Below, one piece after another: positions 43,390 through 53,409 of a DNA stretch of 64,000 nt. The position numbers and the translations under genes are program-made. How positions within the stretch are numbered: position 1 is the stretch's first letter; every line of letters starts with the position of its first letter. Under the pieces are notes generated by a model. The model ran no database searches. It saw only the letters and a program-made list of their open reading frames with translations, and was not told where the DNA came from. Source of the stretch: CAVZTA01 sp963778025 (GTDB lineage Bacteria; Chloroflexota; Limnocylindria; Limnocylindrales; CSP1-4); assembly GCA_963778025.1 (NCBI GenBank), contig CAVZTA010000005.1, forward strand, positions 62,001-126,000, read 5' to 3'.

Positions 43390-43398
43390 AGGATAGCA
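43390..43398 (-). promoter_or_regulatory. extended -10 promoter of valS
   Basis: TGCTATCCT on the minus strand is an extended -10 element (TGnTATNNT), with the -10 hexamer at 43395-43390 and the start expected near 43383. The resulting leader of about 255 nt holds the T-box. No -35 match is evident, as is usual for extended -10 promoters. Confidence 0.55.
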
Positions 43399-43497
43399 GA
43401 CGCTCGCGCGCTACCGTTCGAGCGCTGGGATGCTCGGGGCGGTCGTTCGTTCGGCCGTCCGGTGTCCCCGCGACGGCGACCAAGCGACGGGGACGAC

Positions 43498-45468
43498 ATG
43501 GCCGACGACGCGCCGACCACCTCAGCGACCACGGCACCGGCGAGCAGCGACCCACTCGCGCTCGATGTCGATGAGATGCGCGCGATGGGCTATCGCGTCG
43601 TGGATCTCCTCGTCGACCGGCTCGCTCACCTGCCCGAGCAGCCCGTCCTCCGCGTGGGGTCTCGGGCGGACCTGGAGGCGCTGATCGACGGCCCTCCGCC
43701 GGAGGGACCCGTCGCGTTCGACGAGCTCCTCGACCGGCTCGATCGCGACGTCCTGCCGTTCGTCGGGCACTTTGCGCACCCGCGCTTCTTCGGCTACATC
43801 CCGGGCGCCGGGACGTGGCCGGGGGCGCTGGGCGACCTCATCGCGTCGGCGATGAACATCGACAGCGGTTCGTGGCGCGAGGCGTCGGGCCCGAGCCAGC
43901 TCGAGCTGACGGTGCTCGACTGGTTCCGATCGTGGATCGGGTATCCCTCGAGTTCGGCGGGCGTGCTGGTGAGTGGCGGGTCCGCGGCCAACCTGGCGGC
44001 GATCGCGTGCGCCCGGGAGACCCTGGTCGGGGCGATGACGCCGCGCATCGTCATCTACACGAGCGACCAGTCGCACTCGTCCGTGGCGCGGGCGGCGCGC
44101 CATCTCGGCTTCGGACCGGACCAGGTCCGCGTGGTGCCGACGGATGCAGCGTTCCGGATGGCGCCCGCGGAGGTCGCGGCCGCGATGGACGCGGATATCG
44201 CGCAGGGCCGGATCCCGTTCCTCGTCGCGGCCGTCGCCGGTTCGACGAACACGGGCGCGGTCGATGACCTGGGCGGGCTCGCCGAGCTCTGCCGGGCGCG
44301 GGGCGTGTGGCTGCATGTCGACGGCGCGTACGGCGGCTTCGCCGTGCTGACGTCTCGCGGACGCGCGGCGATGCCCGACCTCGCCCTGGCGGACTCCATC
44401 ACGCTCGACCCGCACAAGTGGCTGGCGATGCCGTTCGAGGTCGGCGGCCTGATGGTCCGGGACGGCGCCGCGCTCGAGCACGCCTTCGAGATCCACCCCG
44501 AATACCTCAAGGAGACGAGCGCGCACGGCCGAAGCGTGAACTTCGCCGATCGGGGGCTCCAGCTGACGCGGGCGACGCGGGCGATCAAGGTCTGGCTCGC
44601 GCTGTCGACCTTCGGCGTCGGCGCCTTCCGCGATGCGATCGACCGCGCGATGGATCTCACCTCGCTGGCCGAGGACGTGATCCGCGCCGATCCGCGGCTC
44701 GAGCTCGTCACGCCGGCGTCCCTCGGCGTGCTGACGTTCCGGCATCGGGGCCCGTCGGACGCCTCGCCGGGCGAGGTGGACCGGGCGAACGTCGCGCTCG
44801 TCCAGTCGCTCGCCGAAGCCGGCGATGTGCTGTTGACCGGGACGACGATCCACGGGCGATACGCGATCCGGCTGTGCGTGCTGAACCACACGAGCGGCGA
44901 AGCCGACGTGCGCTACGCGCTCGAGCGCGTGGCGAGCGCACCTTGGGCGCCGGTCGCCGCCGCCGCCTCCGCCGATGGACGACGTCACGACGGACGCCGG
45001 GACGGGCGCCGGGACGCCCGTGACGCGGGCGTGGACATGGCCTGGCTCCGGACGGCCGCGATCTCGCCCGAGCGGTTGCGGCGGGTCGCACCGTTCGCCT
45101 CGGCCACGGACGAGCAGGCGCGTCGCTTCCTGTCGGCCGGGCGTGAGCGCGCCGTCGTCGCGGGCGAGGCGGTCACGGTCCGCTGGTCGTACGCGCGGAC
45201 GTTCTCGCTCGTGCTGTCAGGCCGGCTGTCGGTGCGCCAGGACGATCGGGAGCTGGGCACGCTCGGGCCCGACGATCACTTCGGCGAGATCGCCGCCATC
45301 GACTGGGGGCGGGACTTCAGCTACGGGCGCACGGCGACGGTCGTCGCCCTCGAGCCGACGCACCTGCTGGAGATCCCGGCGTCGGCGCTGCGTGACCTGA
45401 TGGCCGAGTCCCCCGAGGTCGACGGTGAGCTGCGACGGATCGCGCAGGAGCGACTCGAGCGCCGGTGA
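43498..45468 (+). CDS. group II PLP-dependent decarboxylase fused to a cyclic-nucleotide-binding domain
   Basis: A single uninterrupted frame of 656 residues. Residues about 15-490 are an aromatic-L-amino-acid-decarboxylase-like enzyme: FAHPRFFGYIPGAGTWPGAL, GVLVSGGSAANLAAIACARE, SHSSVARAARHLGF, LHVDGAYGGFAVL, and the PLP lysine Lys307 in SITLDPHKWLAMP. A short Arg/Asp-rich linker (about 492-505) leads to a Crp-type cNMP-binding beta-barrel: LRRVAPFASATDEQARRFLS, AVTVRWSYARTFSLVLSGRL, LGTLGPDDHFGEIAAIDWGR. There is no helix-turn-helix after it. The phosphate-binding loop keeps FGEIA but lacks the canonical later Arg-Ser, so the ligand is uncertain. It may be an allosterically regulated decarboxylase. 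Confidence 0.85.
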   Translation: MADDAPTTSATTAPASSDPLALDVDEMRAMGYRVVDLLVDRLAHLPEQPVLRVGSRADLEALIDGPPPEGPVAFDELLDRLDRDVLPFVGHFAHPRFFGYIPGAGTWPGALGDLIASAMNIDSGSWREASGPSQLELTVLDWFRSWIGYPSSSAGVLVSGGSAANLAAIACARETLVGAMTPRIVIYTSDQSHSSVARAARHLGFGPDQVRVVPTDAAFRMAPAEVAAAMDADIAQGRIPFLVAAVAGSTNTGAVDDLGGLAELCRARGVWLHVDGAYGGFAVLTSRGRAAMPDLALADSITLDPHKWLAMPFEVGGLMVRDGAALEHAFEIHPEYLKETSAHGRSVNFADRGLQLTRATRAIKVWLALSTFGVGAFRDAIDRAMDLTSLAEDVIRADPRLELVTPASLGVLTFRHRGPSDASPGEVDRANVALVQSLAEAGDVLLTGTTIHGRYAIRLCVLNHTSGEADVRYALERVASAPWAPVAAAASADGRRHDGRRDGRRDARDAGVDMAWLRTAAISPERLRRVAPFASATDEQARRFLSAGRERAVVAGEAVTVRWSYARTFSLVLSGRLSVRQDDRELGTLGPDDHFGEIAAIDWGRDFSYGRTATVVALEPTHLLEIPASALRDLMAESPEVDGELRRIAQERLERR

Positions 45469-45480
45469 ACGGCCCCGCTC

Positions 45481-46018
45481 CTAGGGGCTGATCGAGGAGG
45501 CGCCGTAGATGCCGCCCAGGAACCGGCTGGCGACGCGATGGAGTCGTCGCGTGTCGTGGTAGCCGGCGTCGCGCGCGCGGTCGCGCCACGTCTCGAACGA
45601 GAACGGGTACGGGACCCAGGGATTGCCGTGGTCGGCGTCGTACTCGACGACGACGAGGTGGCCGTTGGGACGCAGCAGCTCGCGGAGCGCGGCGGCGATG
45701 CGCGGCACATCGGGCGCGAAGTGGAGGGCGTTGGCGGCGAGGATCCCGTCGAACGGCGCGAGGTCGGTCGGCAGGGGCTTGCGAAAGTCAAGCTCGCTCG
45801 TCGCGACGGGCACGTCCGGGAATCGGCGGCGGAGGTCGGTCGCGAGGGCGCGGAGCGCGGGCAGGTCGCGGTCGGTCGCGAGGATGTCGGCGCCTGGCTC
45901 CCAGCAGGTCGGCGAGGGCCAGCGTGAACGCGCCGCGGCCGGCGCCCAGCTCCAGCCAGCGCGGACCGGCCCCCTCCACGCCGCCGCGGATCAGCGCGAC
46001 GTGATCGGCGTGGTCCAC
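45481..46018 (-). CDS. class I SAM-dependent methyltransferase (frame broken at about 45900)
   Basis: About 178 residues once an extra base at about 45900 is removed. Motif I is WLELGAGRGAFTLALADLLG, the acidic strand-2 segment is GADILATDRDLPALRALATD, then PFDGILAANALHFAPDV (motif II region) and ALRELLRPNGHLVVVEYDAD (motif III). The C-terminal HDTRRLHRVASRFLGGIYGA is typical of ubiE/type-11 small methyltransferases. The substrate is unknown. The GTG start at 46018 is preceded by a leaderless-type -10. Confidence 0.75.
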
Positions 46019-46024
46019 GCCCCG

Positions 46025-46030
46025 ATGCTA
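46025..46030 (-). promoter_or_regulatory. leaderless promoter of the methyltransferase gene (-10 TAGCAT)
   Basis: TAGCAT on the minus strand followed by six bases (CGGGGC) and GTG 46018. There is no Shine-Dalgarno sequence. It fixes the start of this otherwise ambiguous gene. Confidence 0.5.
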
Positions 46031-46041
46031 CCGGCTGTCTC

Positions 46042-46225
46042 GGGTTCCCGCCTCCCGATGCTGCAGTCACTCGCGGGTTCTGCCTCCGGATCCGGCGGTC
46101 AGCCGGGTTCCGCCGCCCGGTCCACGTGCCGGCCCCGCGCGGGTTCCGCCCGGTGCTCCGTCCCGCCCCGGGTTCCCCGCCCGGTGCTCCGTCCCGCCCC
46201 GGGTTCCGCCTCCCGATGCTCATCT
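46042..46225. repeat. degenerate 30-36-bp repeat array
   Basis: The motif GGGTTCCGCC(TC)CCGGTGCTC recurs with its GGGTTC beginning at 46042, 46075, 46105, 46141, 46170 and 46201, and once more at 46497 at the head of the second large repeat. Spacings are 33, 30, 36, 29 and 31 bp. Units 4 and 5 (46141, 46170) are nearly identical, sharing CCCGGTGCTCCGTCCCGCCC. Spacers are not unique, so it is not a CRISPR array. Confidence 0.65.
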
Positions 46226-46440
46226 GGTGTGCATTTCGGGGGCTGGGACGCGAGAAGGCGTGCCGCGAATGCCCCTTCCCGCGCTTCGTGCACATGGGCT
46301 GATCATCCCGCCGTCCAAGGGCCCGCTCCGACCGCCCGCGCCGCGTCGTCGGGGTCGCCGAACGTCGCCTGTCGGCTGGCAACGCCCAAGATGCACACCA
46401 GGCGATCATGGCCGAGGTCAGGCCCCGATCGGGAGATGCC
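46201..46440. repeat. 240-bp repeat element, copy 1
   Basis: The first of two 240-bp copies in the clpX-methyltransferase gap. The first 120 bp differ from copy 2 at only three positions; the second half is more diverged (many substitutions but no net length change), and the last 10 bp again agree (GGGAGATGCC). An inverted repeat CTGGTGTGCAT (46224-46234) / ATGCACACCAG (46391-46401) encloses a 156-bp core. No transposase gene is present. The open frames across it are repeated with the DNA and show no ribosome sites, so I do not annotate proteins. Confidence 0.75.
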
Positions 46441-46496
46441 GGGCCCGGTACGGCCGTGGCCAGAACCCGAGGGAGGGTCGGGTCCGGGCCCCGGGC

Positions 46497-46736
46497 GGGT
46501 TCCGCCTCCCGGTGCTCATCTGGTGTGCATTTCCGGGGCTGGGACGCGAGAAGGCGTGCCGCGAATGCCCCTTCCCGCGCTTCGTGCACATGGGCTGATC
46601 ATCCGGCCGTCCAAGGGTCGCCCCGAAGGCCCGCGCCGGGGCGTTGGGGCTCGCCGAACGCCGCCTGTCGGCACCCAGCGCCACAGATGCACACCAAGCG
46701 ATCGTGGCCGAGGTCAGGGCCCGAGCGGGAGATGCC
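46497..46736. repeat. 240-bp repeat element, copy 2
   Basis: The second copy, in the same orientation as copy 1 and separated from it by 56 bp of unrelated sequence. The enclosing inverted repeat is CTGGTGTGCAT (46520-46530) and ATGCACACCA (46687-46696). The core spacing matches copy 1 exactly. The copy ends 31 bp before the clpX stop. It may be a non-autonomous element or a BIME-like structural repeat. Confidence 0.75.
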
Positions 46737-46767
46737 AGCGCCCGGGGCCGGCCGAGGAGGACGAGGA

Positions 46768-48075
<1,308 letters not shown>

Positions 48076-48093
48076 CGTCCGTGCCCCCTGGTC

Positions 48094-48775
48094 TCAGCGA
48101 TCCAACTTCTCGGGCTGTACTTCGGCCGCGGAAGCGACCGACGACCCCTCGCCGCCGGTGAGGCCGGCGTCGTGAGCCTGGGCGATCAACGACTCACCCG
48201 GGAGGGTGTAGACGGCGTCGATGATGCCATAGTCCTTGGCCGCGTCGGGAGCCATGAAATAGTCCCGCTGGGTATCTCGCTCGACCTTGTCGACGGGCTG
48301 GCCGGTGTGCTTGGCCATGATCTCGATGTTGCGCTGGACGAGGAACTCCCATTCCTTCATCTGGATCACCGCATCGGGCGCGTTGCCCCGGAAGCCGCCG
48401 GAGCCCTGGTGGATCATGATCCGGCTGTTCGGGCAGCGCGTAGCGCTTGCCGGGCGCGCCGGCCGACAGCAGGACCGCTGCCATCGAGGCCGCCATGCCG
48501 ATGCAGATCGTGCTCACCGGCGCACGCAGGTACTGCATCGTGTCGTAGATCGCGAGGCCGGAGTTCACCACGCCGCCCGGCGAGTTGATGTACAGGCTGA
48601 TGTCCTTCTCGGGGTCTTCCGATTCGAGGAACAGCAGCTGGGCGATGATCAGGTTCGCCAGGTGGTCCTCGATGGCGTCGCCCAGGAAGATGATCCGCTC
48701 CCGGAGCAGCCGCGAGTAGATGTCGTAGGCGCGCTCACCGCGGCTGGTGGATTCGATGACCATCGGGACGAGCAT
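48094..48775 (-). CDS. clpP: ATP-dependent Clp protease proteolytic subunit ClpP (frame broken at about 48430)
   Basis: About 226 residues after removing an extra G at about 48430, restoring RYALPNSRIMIHQGSGGFRG. The catalytic Ser lies in IGMAASMAAVLLSAG, His in MIHQ, and Asp in ERDTQRDYFM. The start at ATG 48775 (MLVPMVIESTSRGERAYDIY) is chosen for its GGGAGG six bases upstream; an earlier ATG at 48814 lacks one. The last 30 residues are longer than in E. coli ClpP and low in complexity. It lies between tig and clpX in one operon. The single break in an essential-class gene looks like a sequence error. Confidence 0.92.
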
Positions 48776-48827
48776 CCGGGGCCTCCCCTGTGCTGTGCGT
48801 TCGACGTCCGGCATGACGAGGTGTGGG

Positions 48828-50289
48828 TCAGCCCTTCCCGCCGGACGCGGTGGTGGCAGCTTCGGGGTGCTGGTGGCTGTGCTCCTCGAGCTCCTCGAGC
48901 GAGCCCGGGTCGGTGGCGCCGATCGACGCGGCCGCTTCGGCTTCGGGCGTCGCGAGCGCCGCTTCCTGGTCCTCGAGGTGGAGGAGCGGCGGATGTTCCG
49001 GATGGGCCGTCAGCCACGCGTCGACGAGGGCCTCGACCACGCGTGTGCGACGCAGCGTGCTCCGGATGAAGTCGTGGCCGCGCTCCGACTCGAAGTACGC
49101 GACGACCTTCTTGTCGCTGTACCGCTCCCGCGCGCGCTCGACCTCGGCCTCGATGTCCGCTTCGGGGACGGTGACGCCTTCGGCACGTGCGATCTCCGTG
49201 AGCACGAGCAGCGTCTTGGTGCGCTTCTCGGCGTTGGGGCGGAACTCGGTATGCAGGTCGGCTTCGGTCTGGCCCGTTGCCTGGAGGTACGCCGACTCCG
49301 AGATGCCCTGGCGGGCGAGCGTGCTCCGGAACTCGTCGTGCATCACCTCGACCTCCTGCTCGATGAGGACGTCGGGGAGCTCGAGGGTCGCGTTGGCGAC
49401 GGCGTACTCGATGATCTTGTCGGCGAACTCGTGACGCGCGCGGTCGATGGCGTTGCGCTCGAGCCGGGCCTGGACGTCGGTCCGGAGGGCGGCCAGCGAG
49501 TCGAACTCACCGAAGCTCGAGGCGAAGTCGTCGTCCGCGTCGGGCAGGACCTTCTCGCGCAGCTCCTTGAGCGTGACCGTGAAGTGACCGGTCTTGCCGC
49601 GCAGCTGCTCCTGGATCTCCTCGTCCTCGGGGAAGGTCATGTCGAACTCGCGGACGTCGTCCGGCTTCATCCCCTTGAGGTGCTCCTGGAAGCCGGGCAG
49701 GACGCGCTCCTGGCCGATGACCATCGGCAGGCGTTCGCTCGAGCCGCCCTCGAACGGCTCGCCGTCGATCGTCCCCTGGAACGCGATCGTGGCGTAGTCG
49801 CCGTCCTTGAGCTCCCGGTCCTCGACCGCGGCCAGCGTCGCGTTCTGGTCACGCAGGTCGTCGATGACCTTGTCGACCTTGCTGTCGTCGATGGTCTCGA
49901 TCTCGGGCCGGAAGTTGAAGCCCTTGTAGTCGCCGAGCTTGACCTCGGGGCGGACCTGGACGGTCGCCTTGAAGCGAAGGGGCTTCCCCTCCTCGGCCTC
50001 CAGGATCTCCGACGTCGGCGTTGGTGAGCGGCAGGATGCGCTGCTCGACGATCGCTTCGCGGTACGCGTCCTGGACGAGGTGGTCGACGGCGTCGTCGAG
50101 GACCGCGGTGGGGCCGACGACCCGCTCCAGGATGTGGCGCGGCGCCTTGCCGGGCCGGAACCCGGGGATCCGATGGCGACGCGCGAGGTGCGCGACCGAC
50201 TGCTGGACCTGGCGCTGGAGGCGCTCGGGCGGGAGCTCGATCTCGAGCTCGACGGTGCTCTTGGGCGCGGGGGTGGCCGTGACTGTCAT
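48828..50289 (-). CDS. tig: trigger factor (frame broken at about 50010)
   Basis: About 486 residues after removing one base at about 50010, restoring NADVEILEAEEGKPLRFKAT. The N-terminal ribosome-binding domain has the signature HRIPGFRPGKAPRHILERVV, which contains the GFRxGK tail-loop. The FKBP-type PPIase domain follows (GDYATIAFQGTIDGEPFEGG; MVIGQERVLPGFQEHLKGMK), then the helical chaperone arms ending in an acidic tail. It folds nascent chains at the exit tunnel and heads the tig-clpP-clpX operon. The -10 box lies nine bases before the ATG. Confidence 0.92.
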
Positions 50290-50298
50290 CGCCCGGGG

Positions 50299-50304
50299 AG
50301 TATA
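50299..50304 (-). promoter_or_regulatory. -10 box of the tig-clpP-clpX operon (TATACT)
   Basis: TATACT on the minus strand, followed by nine bases (CCCCGGGCG) and ATG 50289. The mRNA leader would be about 0-4 nt and there is no Shine-Dalgarno site, so initiation is likely leaderless. Confidence 0.55.
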
Positions 50305-50387
50305 TGTACCGAGCCTGAGGGCGGCCGCCAGGCGGGACGCCTCGGCGTGGGCGGTCGAAAGCCGGGCACAGCGACGTCCGCCGTGAC

Positions 50388-50475
50388 TGGTAGGCGAGGT
50401 CGGGGTCGAACCGACACGCCGCTCACGCGGCACCAGCTCCTAAGGCTGGCGCGTCTGCCATTCCGCCACTCGCCC
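50388..50475 (-). tRNA. tRNA-Leu (anticodon UAG), CCA encoded
   Basis: An 88-nt cloverleaf on the minus strand. The acceptor GGGCGAG (50475-50469) pairs with CTCGCCT, with a G-U first pair, followed by discriminator A and genome-encoded CCA at 50390-50388. The D-arm is GCGGAATGGCAGACGC. The anticodon stem CCAGC/GCTGG has loop CTTAGGA, giving UAG, which reads CUN leucine codons. A long variable arm (GCCGC...GCGGC) marks a class II tRNA, and the T-arm is GTCGG-TTCGACC-CCGAC. Confidence 0.96.
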
Positions 50476-50492
50476 GTCAGGCGAGCATAGCG

Positions 50493-50820
50493 TCAGCGGT
50501 CGTCGCCGCCGAACCAGGCCGTCAGCGCGATCCAGCCCAGCGCGGTGATCGCACCGACCAGCGCGGCGCCCTCGGCCAACGCGAACGCGATCGTCCGGAG
50601 CCGAACCCGCGGCACCTCCAGCGGCAACGCGAGAGGCCCCGATCGCGACCGCCGCGATGAGGACGCACGTCAGACTCGGCCAGCGGAGGTCAGAACGCGG
50701 CTGAGCCATGACGGCAGATCGTCGCCATGCCACCCGGTCGGGTTCGGCGCCCTCGTTCCTGATGCGCCACATCCACCACCAGCGATGATCGGCATAGCCC
50801 CCGACCACCAGGACGATCAC
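50493..50820 (-). CDS. small membrane protein (frame broken at about 50630; start uncertain)
   Basis: About 108 residues from GTG 50820 after removing one base at about 50630. There are three hydrophobic helices: GVIVLVVGGY, LTCVLIAAVAIGA, and after the break RTIAFALAEGAALVGAITAL with GWIALTAWF. The coherent frame continues upstream of 50820 (LHDDPKSLFGIPWG) without a start codon, so another indel may hide the true N-terminus near 50890. I do not recognise a family. It lies next to the tRNA gene on the same strand. Confidence 0.5.
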
Positions 50821-50956
50821 GCCCCATGGGATACCGAAGAGCGACTTGGGGTCGTCGTGCAGCGGTTGGAGCGACCACGGGGCAGATCAGCACGCGGGCA
50901 ACACCGCGAGGAGCCCGCGGTCGCGAGCTCTGCCCGGACGAGGAACGCGCCTCGTG

Positions 50957-51547
50957 TCACAGTCCCGCACCCGCCTGCTTCGTCGGGCCGGAGTCCGCGG
51001 CCGCGGTTCCCGATGAGCTCGCCTCGTCACGCCGCTGCTGCACGCGCTTGAGCGCCTCCTGGAAGCCCTCAGCGTCCGGGCTGAACAGTTGCTCCACGGC
51101 CAGCCGCCCCAGCCGTTGAGCGAGCGGTCGCCCCACGGCGACCAGCAGCACCGTCGTCAGCGCGCTGATATTCGACTTCTTGCGCTCCTCGGCGGTCGCG
51201 TCCAGATACTTCACGAACTCGTGCTCGAGCACGCGGCGCACCCTCTCGCCGTCGCTGCCCAGCTTGCGCAGCTCCTTCTCGATCTCCTCGGGGAGCAGCG
51301 ACTTCGGCATCGGGTCCGGCGGTCCCAGGACCGCCCGCTTCGCCCGTCGGTACAGCCGTCGAGGGCCGCCCAGCACCACGAAGCCCGTGCCCGCCGCGAT
51401 GCCCACGGTCTTCACGGGATTCCGGCGCACTTTGGCCGGGATGTCGACCGCGGCGCGCGCCGACGCCTCGAGCACGACGAGCTCGCTGTCGAGTTCCTGG
51501 CGAGCCGCTACGACGTCGGCCCGAGCGGCGTCCGTTCGCGCACCCAC
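50957..51547 (-). CDS. DUF3618-like membrane-associated protein
   Basis: A 196-residue protein. An N-terminal helix (ARADVVAARQELDSELVVLE) leads to a short hydrophobic hairpin after KVRRNPVKTVGIAAGTGFVV with LGGPRR, then charged helices and a second hydrophobic stretch (SNISALTTVLLVAVGRPLAQ). The RRNP...G..AG pattern is typical of DUF3618-like proteins found beside holin-like and YtxH-type membrane proteins. The GTG start overlaps the 3' end of the holin-like gene by 40 bp; a later start is possible. The C-terminus is polar and low in complexity. Confidence 0.6.
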   Translation of the reverse strand: MGARTDAARADVVAARQELDSELVVLEASARAAVDIPAKVRRNPVKTVGIAAGTGFVVLGGPRRLYRRAKRAVLGPPDPMPKSLLPEEIEKELRKLGSDGERVRRVLEHEFVKYLDATAEERKKSNISALTTVLLVAVGRPLAQRLGRLAVEQLFSPDAEGFQEALKRVQQRRDEASSSGTAAADSGPTKQAGAGL

Positions 51548-52294
51548 TCGATCGTCTCCTTCGCCGTGTCGATGGTCGTCTGTGGCGTGAACCGGGCCTT
51601 CAAGCGCTCCACGTCGACGCCTTCACGGTAGAGCCGCGACGCAAGGAGCACGAGGGCCACGATGAGGCCGATGGCGATGCCGGTGGCGACGCCCGGGCCG
51701 AACCCGAAGGTGTTGGACGAGAACGCGCCGGCGATCGCCCCGATGAGGAGGCCTCCGACGAGCCCGCCGATCGCCGGCTTCGCGCCGCCGGCGCGGATCC
51801 CGATGATGAGGCCGATGACGGCACCGATGAGCCCGACGATCAGCATGCCCACGACCAGCGGCGTGGCGCCCTGCTCCGCTGCCGAACGTGATCCCGGCCG
51901 CGACCCCGATCTGCCGCCACAGCTCGTTGAGGAACGACCCGGCGAACAGGATCCCGAAGATCACGCCCACCACGGTCGCGATGATCCAGGCCGTCCGCAC
52001 ACCCTTCACCTCGAGCGCCATCATCGTCGCGCTGAGGGCGACGGCAAGGCCCAGCAACGTGGCCAGCAGGATGCCCCAGCCCATCGAGCCGAACAGGGCC
52101 TCGCCGAGGAACAGCGTGAGCCCGATGGGCAGCAGCAGCGCGATGAACAGCAGCGCCGCGATGCCCAGGCAGCCGAGGACACCGACTTCCTTGGCCTCGT
52201 CGGCGATGTCCTCGGCTTCGGCGCGGGCGAGCGCGACATGTGCCCGGACGACGTTCGCGAACGCATCGCGCGTGGCACGGAATTGCGTCCGCAC
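51508..52294 (-). CDS. phage-holin-superfamily (Holin-X type) membrane protein (frame broken at about 51881)
   Basis: About 261 residues from GTG 52294 when one base near 51881 is removed, giving AAGITFG followed by AEQGATPLVVGMLIVGLIGA. The N-terminal half is PF07332-like: an amphipathic helix (AHVALARAEAEDIADEAKEV) and two helix pairs. The second half is a Gly/Ala-rich YtxH-like helical part. The frame continues upstream as a Pro/Thr-rich segment to about 52455 with no ATG/GTG; a GGAGG stands seven bases before a CTG codon there, so the true start may be upstream. Despite the name, family members are usually chromosomal, stress-associated membrane proteins. Confidence 0.65.
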
Positions 52295-52585
52295 GCCCGG
52301 CGGCGGAGGCGGAGGCGGTGTCCGTGGCGCGGCGGGCGGGTTCGGCGGCGTCGGAGGGGTCGGCGGCGTGGACCCGCCGGACGCCGCAGGGGGCGTCGAC
52401 GGCGGCGTCGAAGGGCGCTCCGGGCCGGGATCCGCGGGTCGCTGGTCGTCCAGGGGGTGGCCTCCGAGCAGGTGGGCAGCGGGCGAGGACCGCGCGCAAG
52501 GATAGCAGCGGGCTGCGTCACGCCCGGATGCCGTCGGCGCGTCGCGGTGTCGCAGCCGCCTCGCGCCGGACGACCCGACCCAGCG

Positions 52586-53230
52586 TCAGGCGACGAGCCC
52601 GAACCCTCGCTCGCCCAGGTGCTCGGCAGCGTCGAAGAAGCCGTAGGTCCGGCGCAACGCCGGGTCGCTCCGTCCGGGGACACGCCCCGTGGCCAGGCGC
52701 CAGAGCTGGCGCTCCAGCTCGGTCAATCGTTCGGACAGCTCGGCGGGGCCGCGCGGGACGGGGATGTCGGCGTAGGTCGGGCGCCCTGCGGGCCAGTGGA
52801 CCTCATCGGGTCCGAGTCGCGGCAGCATCGCGAGCACGAGCCGGGCGTGCGCGAGGGCCGCGAGATGCCACGGCGATGCGGCCTGGAGGATGACGCGTGG
52901 CCGATGATCCGCGAGGCGTTGCTCGGCGAGCATCTCCGCGGCGGCGGCATCACGTTCAGCGGGCGACCGAGCCTCGGACGTGCGCATCGCGCCGGCCTGG
53001 AGGAGCAGGTACTGGAGCTCGGCGACCGAGATGCCGTCCGCGCGGAGCCAGCCGCGGAAGCCTTCCTGGATCGTCTCGACGTGCGGCAGGGTCTCGTCGG
53101 CGATGAGCTCCTCGGCACCGTCGGGCAGCGCGCCGTCCAGGACGGCCGCCTCGATGACCTCGCGCGTCCGGCGCGCCAGGTCCAGCACCCGATCGAATTC
53201 CCGATAGCCGCTGCGATCCAGCTCGGACAT
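52586..53230 (-). CDS. uncharacterised helical protein
   Basis: A 214-residue soluble protein starting at ATG 53230 (MSELDRSGYREFDRVLDLAR). It is rich in Ala, Leu, Arg and Glu and almost entirely alpha-helical by inspection. Segments such as HLAALAHARLVLAMLPRLGP have no recognisable family. No signal peptide or membrane helix. It is divergent from cinA across about 155 bp. Confidence 0.6.
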   Translation of the reverse strand: MSELDRSGYREFDRVLDLARRTREVIEAAVLDGALPDGAEELIADETLPHVETIQEGFRGWLRADGISVAELQYLLLQAGAMRTSEARSPAERDAAAAEMLAEQRLADHRPRVILQAASPWHLAALAHARLVLAMLPRLGPDEVHWPAGRPTYADIPVPRGPAELSERLTELERQLWRLATGRVPGRSDPALRRTYGFFDAAEHLGERGFGLVA

Positions 53231-53371
53231 GTTCGACCCTCGTCCGCTCGCGATGGCGTGTCCATGGTGCGGCATCCCGAGCCTCGGCGGCATGTCGCGT
53301 GCGCTCCAGCCCGCGAACGTCGCCTCGCACGCGGCCGTTCGTACCGACCCGTCGGGCCCTCGCGGGGCGTG

Positions 53372-53377
53372 TAGGCT
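53372..53377 (+). promoter_or_regulatory. leaderless promoter of cinA (-10 TAGGCT)
   Basis: TAGGCT followed by seven bases and GTG 53385. That GTG opens a frame (VPDPSPAPGGAERARG) that stops at 53462 and is one base out of phase with the CinA body. The promoter therefore implies a +1 indel between 53385 and about 53450, or the use of GTG 53410 instead. Confidence 0.45.
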
Positions 53378-53409
53378 GGCCGACGTGCCCGATCCGTCCC
53401 CCGCTCCCG

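Noticed and set aside
46042..46206. CRISPR-like repeat spacing
   Set aside because: Repeats are degenerate, spacers are GC-rich and partly repeated themselves, and no cas gene is present.
51508..52294. Prophage fragment suggested by holin-like family membership
   Set aside because: No other phage genes nearby; this holin superfamily is common as chromosomal membrane proteins.
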